DNA of 64,000 nt from Paenibacillus sp. BIHB 4019 (GTDB lineage: Bacteria; Bacillota; Bacilli; Paenibacillales; Paenibacillaceae), in assembly GCF_002741035.1 (NCBI RefSeq), contig NZ_CP016808.1:4326501-4390500 (forward strand), in the 5' to 3' direction. The notes under the pieces are model-generated. The model saw only the letters and a list, made by a program, of their open reading frames with translations, ran no database searches and was not told where the DNA came from. This document shows, piece after piece, positions 42,232 to 51,925 of the stretch. Made by a program: the position numbers and the translations under genes. The stretch's first letter is position 1. Each line of letters begins with the position of its first letter.

Positions 42232-43080
42232 TTAGCGCATGCCGTGCATTTTTTTAAACTGCTCGGGCCCAACACCTTCCAGCCGCTTGAAGACGGAGCT
42301 GAAATAGCTGGCGCTGTCGAAGCCGGACAGCTTGGCGATTTCCTGCATTTTCAGCGTGCTCTCGCGGAACATGAGCTGCTTGCTGCGGCTGATACGTTCA
42401 CGGTTGACGTACTCCATCGGCCGCATGCGCATCGCTTTTTTAAACAATAGGCATAAATATTGCGGCGTCACGTTTATCGCCCCTGCTAAATCCTCAATCG
42501 TAATGAGGCTGCCGGCATGCGCTTCAATATATTGAATGACGGGATGGAGCCGCGATAAGTTCTGATGCGCCGAATGGGAGCTGACACGAACAACCTTCAT
42601 TAGATCCAGAAGCATGGCATAGAGCAGCTTCGAGCATTCGAGGCCGAGGAAAGGACGGTCCGACTGCGACATCGCATATATGCTGCGCATATGTGAAATT
42701 AATACTTCTCCGTCTGCTGTTGCATAGACGCCGGATTCCGTAATGCCGGCCTGCTCGAACAACGTTTCGCACAGGCTGCCGCCAAAGCTGACAAAATGCA
42801 CATCCCACGGCTCGCGGGTCGCATAATAACGATGCGGCACTCCGGGGAACAGGCAGAAGCCTTGGCCATTTTTCACCGAATAGGTTTTTTCCCCGATAAT
42901 AAGCTCGCCTTCCCCAGAAGCCACTTGCAGCCATTGATAGTGGGGAAAGCCGTTCATGCGATCGATCGTCTCCTGATTGCCCCAATGTCCGATTATGTCG
43001 ACGTAAAGCGGCAGCGCAAGCTCGGTATCCGTTACAAGCGGAAATGCAATTGTATCCATATGCTGCACATCCTGTTTCAT
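42232..43080 (-). CDS. AraC-family regulator (second), divergent from GH42
   Basis: A protein of up to 282 residues. ATG 43080 has no ribosome site; the in-frame ATG 43059 has AGGA at 10 nt and may be the true start. The N-terminal cupin domain (FPHYQWLQVASGEGELIIG, LFPGVPHRYYATREPWDVHF) binds the inducer. The C-terminal HTHs are NVTPQYLCLLFKKAMRMRPM and SGFDSASYFSSVFKRLEGVG. It is divergent from the beta-galactosidase gene, 121-142 bp apart, and is its probable activator. A 7-bp inverted repeat lies in the shared promoter region. Confidence 0.85.
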   Translation of the reverse strand: MKQDVQHMDTIAFPLVTDTELALPLYVDIIGHWGNQETIDRMNGFPHYQWLQVASGEGELIIGEKTYSVKNGQGFCLFPGVPHRYYATREPWDVHFVSFGGSLCETLFEQAGITESGVYATADGEVLISHMRSIYAMSQSDRPFLGLECSKLLYAMLLDLMKVVRVSSHSAHQNLSRLHPVIQYIEAHAGSLITIEDLAGAINVTPQYLCLLFKKAMRMRPMEYVNRERISRSKQLMFRESTLKMQEIAKLSGFDSASYFSSVFKRLEGVGPEQFKKMHGMR

Positions 43081-43159
43081 ATTTTTATAGAGATAAGAAT
43101 ATTGTGAGATTTAGTTTCAATAAAACGAAATATATAATATGAATATAGTTAAAGAATGA

Positions 43160-43178
43160 GCGTTCGTCAAACGAATGC
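43160..43178 (+). promoter_or_regulatory. Inverted repeat in the AraC/GH42 divergent promoter
   Basis: GCGTTCG (43160-43166), a 5-nt spacer, then CGAATGC (43172-43178): six of seven pairs with one G-T. It lies about 24 bp before the GH42 start, so protein binding here would affect translation-proximal transcription. A role as AraC site is inference. Confidence 0.35.
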
Positions 43179-43201
43179 CGCTATTACAGGAGGTTACACA
43201 G

Positions 43202-45268
43202 ATGAGCAGCAAATTTCCGCCAATCAGCTCGAAAATTCCCCAAATGCTTCATGGCGCGGATTATAATCCGGACCAGTGGCTTAAATATCCTCATATTTTA
43301 GAGGAAGATATTCGTTTAATGAAATTGTCGCACAGCAATGTCATGTCGGTTGGCATTTTTGGCTGGGTTGCGCTGGAGCCAGAGGAAGGCGTCTTCACTT
43401 TTGAGTGGATGGATCAATTGCTCGACCGCTTTGCGGCCAACGGCATTTATGCACTGCTTGCCACGCCGAGCGGAGCGAGACCGGCATGGATGTCTTCCAA
43501 ATACCCGGAAGTGCTCCGTGTAGATGAGAACGGCATTCGCAATCTGCATGGCGCACGTCATAATCACTGCTTCTCGTCTCCGGTGTACCGCGAGAAAGTG
43601 CAAATTATGAATACGAAGCTTGCGGAGCGTTATTCGAGCCATCCAGCGGTTATTGGCTGGCATATTTCCAATGAGTTCGGCGGCGAATGCCACTGCGACC
43701 TGTGCGCCGAGGCGTTCCGCGGCTGGCTGCAGCAGCGTTATGGCACACTTGAGGCATTGAACGATGCTTGGTGGACGACGTTCTGGAGCCATACGTATAC
43801 AGATTGGAGCCAAGTCGATACGCCAACGCGGCGCGGTGAACGGGCGGTTCACGGCATGAATGTGGACTGGATGCGTTTTGTTACGGACCAGACGGTTGAC
43901 TTCTGCCGCAAGGAAATGGAGCCGCTTCGCGCAATCAACCCGGAGCTGCCGATTACAACTAATTTTATGCTCGACTTCGAAGGGCTGAATTATTGGAAGT
44001 TTGCGGATATGCTCGATATGATTTCGTGGGATGCTTATCCGACTTGGCACAGCCTGGAGAGCGACAGCGAGCTGGCGGCTTGGATCGGCTTCAACCATGA
44101 CATTTTCCGCTCGCTCAAAGGCGGCAAGCCATTTATGCTGATGGAAAGCACGCCAAGCATGACGAACTGGCAGCCGGTCAGCAAGCTGAAGAAGCCGGGC
44201 ATGCATTTGCTTTCATCCATGCAGGCCGTTGCCCATGGCTCGGATACGGTGCAATATTTCCAATGGCGCAAAAGCCGCGGCTCCAGCGAGAAGCTGCATG
44301 GCTCGGTCGTTGACCATGTCGGACATGAGCATACCCGCGTATTTAAAGATGTAACCGACGTAGGCCATGCGCTTACGAAGCTTGAAGATGTAGTAGGAAC
44401 ATCGGTTAAGCCGGAAGTCGCGATCATTTACGATTGGGAAAACCGCTGGGCGGTCAAAGACTCCCAAGGCCCGCGCAACTGCGGCATTCATTACGAGGAA
44501 ACGGCGCGCAAGCATTACCGTCCGTTCTGGGAGCTAGGTATTCCGGTCGATATTATCGACTCCGAATGCGCACTTAATTCTTATAAAATCGTGATCGCTC
44601 CTATGCTGTACATGGTACGTCCAGGTGTGGGCGAGGCCATTGAGAAGTTTGTTGAAAATGGTGGCACGTTTATTGCGACTTACTGGACCGGCATCGTGAA
44701 CGAAAGCGATCTATGCTTCCTGACAGGCTTCCCAGGGCCGCTTCGCAAAACGCTCGGCATCTGGTCGGAGGAAATCGATTCCCTTCATGACGGCGAGACG
44801 AATCGCGTAGTCATGTCGGAAGGCAATGCACTGGGCTTGTCCGGTGAGTACGAAGCGCATGAGCTGTGCGACCTTATTCACCTTGAAGGAGCAGAGGCGC
44901 TGGCCGTATACGGAGAAGATTTCTATGCTGGCCGCCCGGCATTGACGGTGAACCGCTTGGGCAAGGGGAAAGCGTATTATGTTGCTTCCCGCAACAAAGA
45001 ACCATTTTTCACAGATTTCTTCAAGACGCTTGTGGAGCAGGAGGGCATTCGCAAAGTGCTCGATACCGAGCTGCCTGAAGGCGTGACTGCGCAGCTGCGT
45101 AGCGATGGGGAGTCGGACTATGTATTCGTATCCAACTTCACGCCGCAAGAGCAGCAGGTAGTGCTCGATAGCCATTCCTATGAGGATGTATTGAATGGTG
45201 GTCAAGCGGAGTCTGCGCTCACGCTTGCTGCGTATGATGTTCGGATTTTAAAACGTAAATCTCGTTAA
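43202..45268 (+). CDS. GH42 beta-galactosidase
   Basis: A 688-residue cytoplasmic enzyme. ATG 43202 is set by AGGAGG ahead; a start at 43175 would precede that site. The TIM barrel carries the acid/base Glu158 in HISNEFGGECHCDLC and the nucleophile Glu315 in FMLMESTPSMTNW. The cysteines in HNHCFSS and ECHCDLC match the zinc cluster of many GH42 enzymes. Then come the trimerisation domain (about 400-600) and a small C-terminal beta domain. It hydrolyses beta-galactosides, probably from plant galactans or arabinogalactan fragments given the neighbouring genes. Monocistronic with its own terminator. Confidence 0.93.
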   Translation: MSSKFPPISSKIPQMLHGADYNPDQWLKYPHILEEDIRLMKLSHSNVMSVGIFGWVALEPEEGVFTFEWMDQLLDRFAANGIYALLATPSGARPAWMSSKYPEVLRVDENGIRNLHGARHNHCFSSPVYREKVQIMNTKLAERYSSHPAVIGWHISNEFGGECHCDLCAEAFRGWLQQRYGTLEALNDAWWTTFWSHTYTDWSQVDTPTRRGERAVHGMNVDWMRFVTDQTVDFCRKEMEPLRAINPELPITTNFMLDFEGLNYWKFADMLDMISWDAYPTWHSLESDSELAAWIGFNHDIFRSLKGGKPFMLMESTPSMTNWQPVSKLKKPGMHLLSSMQAVAHGSDTVQYFQWRKSRGSSEKLHGSVVDHVGHEHTRVFKDVTDVGHALTKLEDVVGTSVKPEVAIIYDWENRWAVKDSQGPRNCGIHYEETARKHYRPFWELGIPVDIIDSECALNSYKIVIAPMLYMVRPGVGEAIEKFVENGGTFIATYWTGIVNESDLCFLTGFPGPLRKTLGIWSEEIDSLHDGETNRVVMSEGNALGLSGEYEAHELCDLIHLEGAEALAVYGEDFYAGRPALTVNRLGKGKAYYVASRNKEPFFTDFFKTLVEQEGIRKVLDTELPEGVTAQLRSDGESDYVFVSNFTPQEQQVVLDSHSYEDVLNGGQAESALTLAAYDVRILKRKSR

Positions 45269-45285
45269 TCGTTACAAAAATATTA

Positions 45286-45316
45286 GAGAGCCGCGAACCT
45301 CGTTCGCGGTTCTTTT
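45286..45316 (+). terminator. Terminator after the GH42 gene
   Basis: AGAGCCGCGAAC pairs with GTTCGCGGTTCT around a CTC-like loop, followed by TTTT. Confidence 0.85.
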
Positions 45317-45445
45317 GTGCTGGAAAACGCTTTATTGAATTTTAAAATATGAGGAACGTTGAATATAGTTCTAAATACCTATAATCAAATATAGGCATAT
45401 TGTCGATTAACGATTCATGTTGTTTTGTATGGAGGAGTGGGTGGC

Positions 45446-47557
45446 ATGAGAAGGAAGCAGCTGCATTTATCTTTGACGGTTAAATTGGTATCCTGTGTGG
45501 TCATTTGCTTGCTTGTCATTTTTACTGTAATGAATGTGCTGAATATTAATCAGCTGGAGTCGCTTGCTGTGACGAAAGGCGAGCAGGAGGCGCAGTTGGC
45601 CGGAACTGATTTTGTGATGTCGGTACAGCGTGAGCTTACGGCAACCGAATCCAAATTGGAAAATTTGATGCTTGTCCTAAAGGAAACGCGAAGTGAAAAG
45701 CAGCTATCGCGTCAAAAGGTCGTTGAAATGCTGCAAACCATGGTCGAAAATGATCCACGTGTGCTGGCGTATTATACGTTATGGGAGCCAGATGCTTTTG
45801 ACCAAGAGGACGAGTCCAATAGTAACTACTCGTCATACGATGATAAAACAGGCCGTTTTATTCCTTATGTTTTCCGTAACGGCAGTGGAACGGCAATTAA
45901 TCCGCTTTCGGATTATACGGTGGAAGGGGCGGGAGACTATTATTTGCTGCCCAAGCAATCGAAAAAAGTAACGTACGTTGATCCTTATTTTTATAATGTA
46001 GCCGGTCAGCAGACGCTTATTACATCAATTGTTGTTCCCATATTGGATCAAAGTGGCAGCTTCCTCGGGATAGTCGGAGCAGACTTATCCATCGAGAGCT
46101 TCCAGAAGGCGGCAGCCGAATATTCGCCAATGGGCGGTTATGTATCCCTGATTAGTGAAAAAGGCAATTATTTGGCTAATCCGAATGATTCGGCAGCACT
46201 GAATGAGGCTTTCGCGGATAATGAAGGGAAGCAGGCGCTTCTGGATGATGTGATGAGCGGTACGCGTTATTCGGGATACACGGCGGATTCGAATGGCGAC
46301 GAAGTCATGCGGCTGTTTGAGCCGATAGCGCTGCCGGGAAGCAATCAATTCTGGTATAGCCAGAGCGTTGTTCCTAAAGCAGCGATATTTGAAGATTTTA
46401 ATGCCAGTCGCACAGCATCGTTAATAATTGCCTGTTCTTCGATGATTTTATTGGGTATTATTATTTCTCTCCTGATCCGCTTTATGGTTATTCGCAAGCT
46501 GAACTTGTTTAATAAAGGGCTTGAAAAAATGGCCGAGGGCGACCTCACCCAGACGATTGCCGTTAAACAGCAGGATGAGCTGGGCCAAATGGCTGCTTCC
46601 TTTAATAGGATGACGGAGAAGCTGCGGGGCATGTTCCAGCTCGTGACGAATCTCGGGGTAGCCGTCAGTGAAACGTCGGAGCAGTTGACAGCTAGCGCCG
46701 ATCAGACGAGCAAAGCGTCCGAGACGATAGCCGAATCGATTCAGACGGTAGCGATGGATGCCGAGACGCAAAATCAGCATGCCGGCGGCACAGCAGAAGC
46801 GATGCATGCGATGTCCAGCCATGTTCAGCGCATAGCTGAATCGAGCGATCAGGTAGCCTCCTCAGCGAATGGGGTCGCGCTGCAGACAGCGGATGGTTAT
46901 CAATTGATGCAGGAAGCCGTCCGGCAAATGGGCCAAATCCAGCATTCGGTGTCGGAGACGGAAGCAGCGATTGAACGGCTTAATGAACGCTCGACCCAAA
47001 TCGGACAAATGACGGGCCTGATTACAGCAATCAGCGTACAAACGAATCTGCTTGCGCTGAATGCCGGCATTGAGGCTGCGCGGGTAGGCGAGCATGGCCG
47101 GGGCTTTGCCATAGTAGCGCAAGAGGTGCGCAAGCTGGCGGAGCAGACGAAGCAGGCAGCGGATCAAGTATCGCAGCTTGTGGAAGGCATTCGCAGCGAT
47201 ACGGACCATGTGGCGCAAACGATGCAAAGAGGCTCCAAAGAAGTGGCGAGCGGCGCGCAAACGGTAGAGGGAAGCGGCGAGCTGTTCAATGCGATTATGA
47301 ATGAAATGAGCGCAGTCAGCAGCCAAATTCAAGAGGTTTCAGCGGCGGCTGGCCAAATGAATGCAAGCTCGCAGCAAATGACCGCAAGCGTTGAACAAAT
47401 GGCGGTTATAGCGGGCGACACGGCATCCAATTCCCATAATGTCGCAGCGGCCTCCGAGGAGCAGCTGGCATCGATGCAGCAAATATCGGCGGCGGCCGAG
47501 TCACTGGACCATATGGTTCAGGAGCTGCTGGAAAAACTGTCGCAGTTTAAAATTTAA
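45446..47557 (+). CDS. Methyl-accepting chemotaxis protein with dCache sensor
   Basis: A 703-residue transmembrane receptor. ATG 45446 follows GGAGGAG. TM1 is at residues 10-30 and TM2 at about 322-345. A double-Cache extracellular domain lies between ([36 protein letters not shown]). HAMP follows, then a long coiled-coil signalling domain with its hairpin tip [20 protein letters not shown]. Small organic ligands such as amino or organic acids are typical for dCache. No che genes are nearby. It lies next to a second, soluble MCP-type protein and the pst region. A strong terminator separates the two. Confidence 0.92.
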   Translation: MRRKQLHLSLTVKLVSCVVICLLVIFTVMNVLNINQLESLAVTKGEQEAQLAGTDFVMSVQRELTATESKLENLMLVLKETRSEKQLSRQKVVEMLQTMVENDPRVLAYYTLWEPDAFDQEDESNSNYSSYDDKTGRFIPYVFRNGSGTAINPLSDYTVEGAGDYYLLPKQSKKVTYVDPYFYNVAGQQTLITSIVVPILDQSGSFLGIVGADLSIESFQKAAAEYSPMGGYVSLISEKGNYLANPNDSAALNEAFADNEGKQALLDDVMSGTRYSGYTADSNGDEVMRLFEPIALPGSNQFWYSQSVVPKAAIFEDFNASRTASLIIACSSMILLGIIISLLIRFMVIRKLNLFNKGLEKMAEGDLTQTIAVKQQDELGQMAASFNRMTEKLRGMFQLVTNLGVAVSETSEQLTASADQTSKASETIAESIQTVAMDAETQNQHAGGTAEAMHAMSSHVQRIAESSDQVASSANGVALQTADGYQLMQEAVRQMGQIQHSVSETEAAIERLNERSTQIGQMTGLITAISVQTNLLALNAGIEAARVGEHGRGFAIVAQEVRKLAEQTKQAADQVSQLVEGIRSDTDHVAQTMQRGSKEVASGAQTVEGSGELFNAIMNEMSAVSSQIQEVSAAAGQMNASSQQMTASVEQMAVIAGDTASNSHNVAAASEEQLASMQQISAAAESLDHMVQELLEKLSQFKI

Positions 47558-47566
47558 TTTTTCTCC

Positions 47567-47616
47567 AAAAAGCGCTATTCGCCTGCTCAATTCGCAGCGT
47601 GAATAGCGCTTTTTTG
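47567..47616 (+). terminator. Terminator after the dCache MCP gene
   Basis: AAAAAGCGCTATTC pairs with GAATAGCGCTTTTTT; the stem is 14 bp and ends in six Ts. Confidence 0.9.
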
Positions 47617-47663
47617 TTTCTTTTCCTTAAAGTGGAATTTCCGAGAAGCGGGCTTGGTCTAAT

Positions 47664-47702
47664 TTGACATTGCGTTAACATAGCAAAGTATTTCCGTTGA
47701 TG
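47664..47702 (+). promoter_or_regulatory. Pho box before the CBS-MCP gene
   Basis: TTGACA (47664-47669), TTAACA (47675-47680), a poor AAGTAT at 47686, and TTGATG (47697-47702) keep an exact 11-bp period, the geometry of PhoP sites in Bacillus. The coding start is 50 bp downstream. Confidence 0.6.
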
Positions 47703-47751
47703 CTAAAGACCTATAGTGAAGGAAGAAGGAATTACGGAAGGATGATGACCA

Positions 47752-48969
47752 ATGACGACTGCTGAGCTAGCGCATCCGATGGATATGAAGCTGGAAATGG
47801 ACGAATTAGAAGCCCGGCATCCAGAGCAGCAGGCAGAAAACGTCTTAGCTGCGGAGGCTCCCGGTTCGAAAGAGCAGACAGACGCTCCGTCGCAGCAGGC
47901 TGCCCGGCTTGCCGATTTTGTTCGTCAGGCGCCGATTGTGCGGGAGGAGCGGACCTGCAAAGAGACGATAGCGGTCTTCAAGCAGCATCCCGAATCGGAA
48001 TGTGTCGTCGTTTGCGACGCTGCTGATCGAGTGAAGGGACTCATGATGCGGAATCGTTTTTTTCTAAAGCTGGGCCATCGTTTTAGTGCCGATTTATATT
48101 ATGAAAAGCCTATAACCGTCATGATGGATGCAACTCCGCTCATAATTGACTTCGAAAGCGCCCCGGACCATCTCATTGAGCGGGCGCTTAATCGTCAGGA
48201 GAAAGTGCTCTATGATTGCGTGCTTGTGACGGATGCAGGCAAATTCACAGGCGTCTTGACAGTTGCCGATTTGCTGAAGCTTTCCAAAAGGCTGCAGGAA
48301 GAGGCGGAGCTGGCCCAGCGCAGGACGATTCGATCAGCGGAGGAGCGTGTAAAGGAGATTGAATCAGCGATTCAGAGCGTACGCGGCTCCACGGAGGAAG
48401 GCGAGGAGCTTTCGGTCGTGATGGTCGATTTGACGCTGAAGGGGAAAAACGAGCTCGATAACGTAACGAAAGCATTCGCTTCCATCGCGGCCAACTCCCA
48501 GCTTCAGGAGGAGCGAATGCGTGCCTTGCAGGCGGAAGCTGGCTCGATTAGCAAGGTGTCAGGGTTGATAAAGGAGCTGGCAGAACAAAGCAATTTGCTG
48601 GCGATCAATGCTTCGATTGAAGCCGCAAGGGCTGGCGAGCATGGGCGGGGTTTCGCAATCGTGGCTGGCGAAGTGATGAAGCTGGCGAACCAGACGAAAA
48701 CATCTGCTGCCACGATTACATCGCTCATTCAAACGATCATCCAGGAAATCGAACAAACGGCGCAGCTGGCGAAAAATGGGAGATTGGAAACGGCATCAAG
48801 CGAAGCGCATGTGCACGAGGTAGAAGGCGCATTCAATAGCCTGTTTCATGCGGCGGCTGAAAATCGCGGCAATGCCGGGCAAATTGGGGCATTGTCCGAG
48901 CAGGCTTATTTGCAAGTGCAGCATGTCGCACAGGAAATGAGCAGCCTTCAAAAGAACACTCTTTCATAA
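47752..48969 (+). CDS. Soluble CBS-domain/MCP signalling fusion protein
   Basis: A 405-residue cytoplasmic protein without membrane segments. After a 50-residue acidic lead, a CBS-domain pair spans about 55-180 ([53 protein letters not shown]). A helical link and a short MCP signalling domain follow, with the hairpin tip [23 protein letters not shown] pairs bind adenine nucleotides, so the protein may report energy or nucleotide state to the chemotaxis array or another kinase. It lacks HAMP. The promoter carries a Pho box. The CBS pair closely resembles that in the GGDEF protein at 55794-57401. Confidence 0.88.
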   Translation: MTTAELAHPMDMKLEMDELEARHPEQQAENVLAAEAPGSKEQTDAPSQQAARLADFVRQAPIVREERTCKETIAVFKQHPESECVVVCDAADRVKGLMMRNRFFLKLGHRFSADLYYEKPITVMMDATPLIIDFESAPDHLIERALNRQEKVLYDCVLVTDAGKFTGVLTVADLLKLSKRLQEEAELAQRRTIRSAEERVKEIESAIQSVRGSTEEGEELSVVMVDLTLKGKNELDNVTKAFASIAANSQLQEERMRALQAEAGSISKVSGLIKELAEQSNLLAINASIEAARAGEHGRGFAIVAGEVMKLANQTKTSAATITSLIQTIIQEIEQTAQLAKNGRLETASSEAHVHEVEGAFNSLFHAAAENRGNAGQIGALSEQAYLQVQHVAQEMSSLQKNTLS

Positions 48970-48980
48970 AACGTCTACTT

Positions 48981-49019
48981 TTAACACTACGTTAACATAA
49001 ATGCAATATAAGATTTACA
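48981..49019 (+). promoter_or_regulatory. Pho box upstream of pstB1-phoU
   Basis: TTAACA at 48981 and 48992, a weak GCAATA at 49003 and TTTACA at 49014 keep the exact 11-bp period. These are the strongest PhoP-type half sites in the window. Confidence 0.7.
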
Positions 49020-49036
49020 AACAGTCTGTAACATAT

Positions 49037-49210
49037 AGAAGCGTGGTGGGAAAGGCGTAACGGAATGGAAAGCTTGAGCTGGAGAAGCGGCAGCGTTCGT
49101 TTTTACCCTTGAATTTCTCCATTTAATTGCTTATTCAAAGAAATTCAAGGGTAATGGCGATCGTAAGCCAAGCTTTTCATGCAGTGCAGACTCTTTTTCA
49201 CCACACTTCT
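49037..49210 (+). repeat. Structured repeat, copy C (between Pho box and pstB1)
   Basis: A 174-bp element. Outer arms are AGAAGCGTGGTG (49037-49048) and CACCACACTTCT (49199-49210), with one mismatch. Second arms are AAAGCTTGAGCT and AAGCCAAGCTTTT. Conserved blocks are GGAGAAGCGGCAGCGTTCG on the left and AATGGCGATCGTA on the right. The inner stem is ACCCTTGAATTTCT (49105-49118) paired perfectly with AGAAATTCAAGGGT (49139-49152). Orientation is the same as copy A. Confidence 0.85.
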
Positions 49211-49300
49211 AGAACGGAACAGACTAGTTGCGACATGAAACACATACAACCCTTAAACAAGGGGTAAACGGGCAATGGAAAGCAATAAGGAGGAGAACGT

Positions 49301-50056
49301 TTGGAAGCGCTAATTAACATAGACAAGCTGAATCTTTATTACGGGGCGTTCCACGCACTGAAGAACGTATCGCTTACGATTCCGGCTAAGGCGATTACCG
49401 CCTTTATCGGACCTTCCGGCTGTGGCAAATCGACCTTGCTGCGGACGCTTAACCGGATGAATGACATGATTCAAGGAACGAGGATCGAAGGCAGCATTAT
49501 CATTGATAAGCAAAATATTTATTCTAACGAGGTAGAGGTAGAAGCGCTGCGCCGTAAAATCGGCATGGTGTTCCAGCAGCCGAATCCTTTTCCAAAGTCG
49601 ATTTATGATAATGTGGCTTATGGTCCGCGCCTGCATGGCATTACAAACAAAAAAGAGCTCGATGAAATTGTAGAAACGAGCTTGAAATCTGCGGTGCTGT
49701 GGGGCGAAGTGAAGGATTCCCTTAAGCGCTCGGCACTGGGCTTATCGGGCGGTCAGCAGCAGAGGCTTTGTATCGCCAGAGCGATTGCGGTTAACCCGGA
49801 TATTTTGCTGATGGATGAAGCAACTTCGGCGCTTGATCCGATTTCCACCTTGAAAATCGAAGAGCTGACCCAGGAGTTAAAGGACAAATATACGATTGTT
49901 ATGGTCACTCACAATATGCATCAGGCGGCTAGGGTGTCCAACCAAACGGTGTTTTTCCTGAACGGCGAAGTCGTTGAATATGCGGATACGGAAAAGCTGT
50001 TTTCCAATCCGTCTGACCAGCGCACGGAAGATTATATTTCCGGACGCTTCGGCTAA
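49301..50056 (+). CDS. pstB: Phosphate ABC transporter ATPase, PstB (first copy)
   Basis: A 251-residue ATPase. TTG 49301 follows AAGGAGGAGA. Walker A is GPSGCGKST, the signature [15 protein letters not shown], Walker [14 protein letters not shown], and the H-loop MVTHNMHQA. It energises high-affinity phosphate import through PstCA. It is not in the pstSCA operon but is paired with phoU, 73 bp downstream. Since a second PstB follows pstA at 54781, the cell has two ATPases, as Bacillus has PstBA and PstBB. Controlled by its own Pho box. Confidence 0.95.
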   Translation: MEALINIDKLNLYYGAFHALKNVSLTIPAKAITAFIGPSGCGKSTLLRTLNRMNDMIQGTRIEGSIIIDKQNIYSNEVEVEALRRKIGMVFQQPNPFPKSIYDNVAYGPRLHGITNKKELDEIVETSLKSAVLWGEVKDSLKRSALGLSGGQQQRLCIARAIAVNPDILLMDEATSALDPISTLKIEELTQELKDKYTIVMVTHNMHQAARVSNQTVFFLNGEVVEYADTEKLFSNPSDQRTEDYISGRFG

Positions 50057-50129
50057 ATTCGGCTAATGGCCAATAAGCGGACTCATGCGTTTTCCATGTA
50101 AAGATTGATCATTTGGGAGGAAATTTAAA

Positions 50130-50792
50130 ATGATGACAACACGCAAGGAGTTCGACCTCGGCCTCGAGAAGCTACATGATTTTGTAATTGAGATGGGGAA
50201 TTTTGTTGAAAATGCTTTGGTCGAATCCATCGAAGCTCTAAAAGCCGTTGATGTGGCGCGCGCGCAGCAGGTTATCGCCGCTGATCCTTCGCTCAATCAG
50301 CTGGAGGAGAAAGTAACAGAGCTTGGGGCAAAGCTCATTGCGACGCAGCAGCCGGTAGCGAAGGACTTGCGCCGGATTTTATCTTCCTTCCGCATTGCCA
50401 GCGATTTGGAGCGGATGGGCGATTTGGCGGTTGATATTGCCAAGGTCGTATTGCGCATGGAAGGGCAGGAGCTGATCAAGCCGCTCATCGATCTTCCGCG
50501 CATGGCCGAAATTGTTCAAATGATGACAACGGAATCCATCCAATCCTTCATTCAAGAAAATGTCGACCTCGCTTACAAAATGGCCAAGGATGACGATCAG
50601 GTCGATGCGCTGTACGGGCAAATTACCCGTGAGCTTTACTCGCTAATGATGGAAAATCCCCGCAACATTACGCAATCCTCGCTGCTTAGCTTTGTTGGCC
50701 GCTACCTGGAGCGCTTCGGCGATCACGCGACGAACATCGGTGAGAGCGTCGTCTACATTGTGACAGGCACAAGACCAGATTTGAACGTATAG
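50130..50792 (+). CDS. phoU: Phosphate signalling regulator PhoU
   Basis: A 220-residue all-alpha protein of two PhoU three-helix repeats. Each repeat carries a metal-binding acidic motif: ASDLERMGDLAVDIAKVV in the first and RYLERFGDHATNIGESVVYI in the second. It links Pst transporter status to the PhoR kinase and down-regulates Pst and phosphate uptake when phosphate is plentiful. The ATG at 50130 follows GGGAGG; an adjacent ATG at 50133 is equivalent. Together with pstB1 it forms one unit ending in a terminator shared with the convergent lysR gene. Confidence 0.95.
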   Translation: MMTTRKEFDLGLEKLHDFVIEMGNFVENALVESIEALKAVDVARAQQVIAADPSLNQLEEKVTELGAKLIATQQPVAKDLRRILSSFRIASDLERMGDLAVDIAKVVLRMEGQELIKPLIDLPRMAEIVQMMTTESIQSFIQENVDLAYKMAKDDDQVDALYGQITRELYSLMMENPRNITQSSLLSFVGRYLERFGDHATNIGESVVYIVTGTRPDLNV

Positions 50793-50807
50793 CCTCATGA
50801 ACTAGTG

Positions 50808-50853
50808 AAAAAGGTTCCGTCTCCACGCAGCTGTGGAAATGGAGCCTTTTTTA
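50808..50853. terminator. Terminator between phoU and the convergent lysR gene
   Basis: AAAAAGGTTCC-TCTCCAC pairs imperfectly with GTGGAAATGGAGCCTTTTTT. It ends right at the lysR stop and probably serves both strands. Confidence 0.75.
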
Positions 50854-50855
50854 TT

Positions 50856-51758
50856 TTATAAGCTGATTCTATCCAGAACCTGCTGCATAAAAGCTTGATC
50901 CCAGTGCTGGCTGCGCCAGCTGGCGATCATCGGCCACCGGGCTGCCTCACTGTCCAGAGCGGCAAGCTGTAATCCGAGCTCATCTAGTTTAGCCGCTTGC
51001 GGCAGTAAGCATTCGGGCAATATGGCAAGGTCCCCGCAGGCTGCGGCGGCATTTATAAGCAGCTCCACCGACCCAAAGGACGCATGCGAGGTTAAGGAGT
51101 ACTGGTGCTTGCGGCTCCATTCATGAATACGCTGTGCGACGGAGCTGTCAGCAAGCTCGACAAACTCATATTTCTCGAGCTGGGAGTCCAATGAAATTTC
51201 TTCTGACCAAGCATATAAAGGATGCTGCTGAGGGATCATAACCCGGAGCGGCGAGGCGCCCAGCGTCTGATAGCGGAATTCGCCGCCATCTGCCTGCTGT
51301 TTTCCTTCCCCATACATAATAAAGTCGACCGTTCCAAGATGCAGCTTCTGATAAAGCTCCTCCTCATCATGAACGGCTATGGACATTATAGCGCCATGGC
51401 TTTCGGAAAGCGTCCGCAGCTTTCCCATTGCGGCGCTGTTTGCGAGGTAAGCGGCGGTACTGGTCGTGCAGCCGATCACAAAACGATTTTTCTCTGCCGC
51501 ATGAATGGCGCCAAGCCTCGACTCCGCCTCGCTATATAATTGGTCGATTTGCGACGCATAATGAAGCAGCAGCTTTCCATTGCGGGTAAGCAGCACTTTC
51601 CCCGTACGCATTTCGAACAGCTTGACGCCCCATTCCTCCTCCATTTTCTTCATATGAAAGCTGACGGTAGGCTGCTTGATTTGCAGGGCATTGGCCACCG
51701 CCGTGATCTGTTTATAGCGATCGATGAGGACCATTAACTTCATTTTTAACAAACTCAT
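50856..51758 (-). CDS. LysR-family regulator divergent from pstS
   Basis: A 300-residue regulator. ATG 51758 is set by AGGAGG at 5-6 nt; the longer frame to 51782 lacks a ribosome site. The N-terminal HTH is ITAVANALQIKQPTVSFHMKK, followed by the usual coiled helix. The effector domain has the two-lobed LysR form (NRFVIGCTTSTAAYLANSAA; DFIMYGEGKQQ). Its start faces pstS across about 167 bp that contain a perfect 7-5-7 palindrome. A LysR gene next to pstS is unusual; it may modulate phosphate uptake or simply be autoregulated. The effector is unknown. Confidence 0.88.
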   Translation of the reverse strand: MSLLKMKLMVLIDRYKQITAVANALQIKQPTVSFHMKKMEEEWGVKLFEMRTGKVLLTRNGKLLLHYASQIDQLYSEAESRLGAIHAAEKNRFVIGCTTSTAAYLANSAAMGKLRTLSESHGAIMSIAVHDEEELYQKLHLGTVDFIMYGEGKQQADGGEFRYQTLGASPLRVMIPQQHPLYAWSEEISLDSQLEKYEFVELADSSVAQRIHEWSRKHQYSLTSHASFGSVELLINAAAACGDLAILPECLLPQAAKLDELGLQLAALDSEAARWPMIASWRSQHWDQAFMQQVLDRISL

Positions 51759-51804
51759 GAGCTGCCTCCTGAAATCTTTCATTTTATCTATATCATATCC
51801 ACAT

Positions 51805-51823
51805 TCATAGAAAAAATCTATGA
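51805..51823. promoter_or_regulatory. LysR-type palindrome in the lysR/pstS divergent region
   Basis: TCATAGA-AAAAA-TCTATGA is a perfect 7-bp inverted repeat of the T-N11-A class, 47 bp upstream of the lysR start and 16 bp from the first Pho-box half site. LysR binding is expected here. Confidence 0.65.
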
Positions 51824-51838
51824 GATTTAATTGATAAT

Positions 51839-51866
51839 TTTACAAACAGAAAACATTAGGTTAATG
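51839..51866 (+). promoter_or_regulatory. Pho box upstream of pstS
   Basis: TTTACA (51839), AAAACA (51850) and TTAATG (51861) follow the same exact 11-bp period as the other Pho boxes, though with weaker second and third units. The pstS start is 60 bp downstream. Confidence 0.6.
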
Positions 51867-51925
51867 CCCCCGATCTACAATAGGTCTTGTGAAGCAAACA
51901 AGGTATTGAGAGGGGAAAATAAGAA

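Larger units (their letters stand above)
48970..49300. other. Leader region of pstB1-phoU
   Basis: This 331-bp non-coding stretch contains a Pho box (48981-49019), structured repeat copy C (49037-49210) and about 90 bp more before the TTG start. If transcription starts at the Pho box, the repeat is carried in the 5' leader of the mRNA. Confidence 0.6.
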
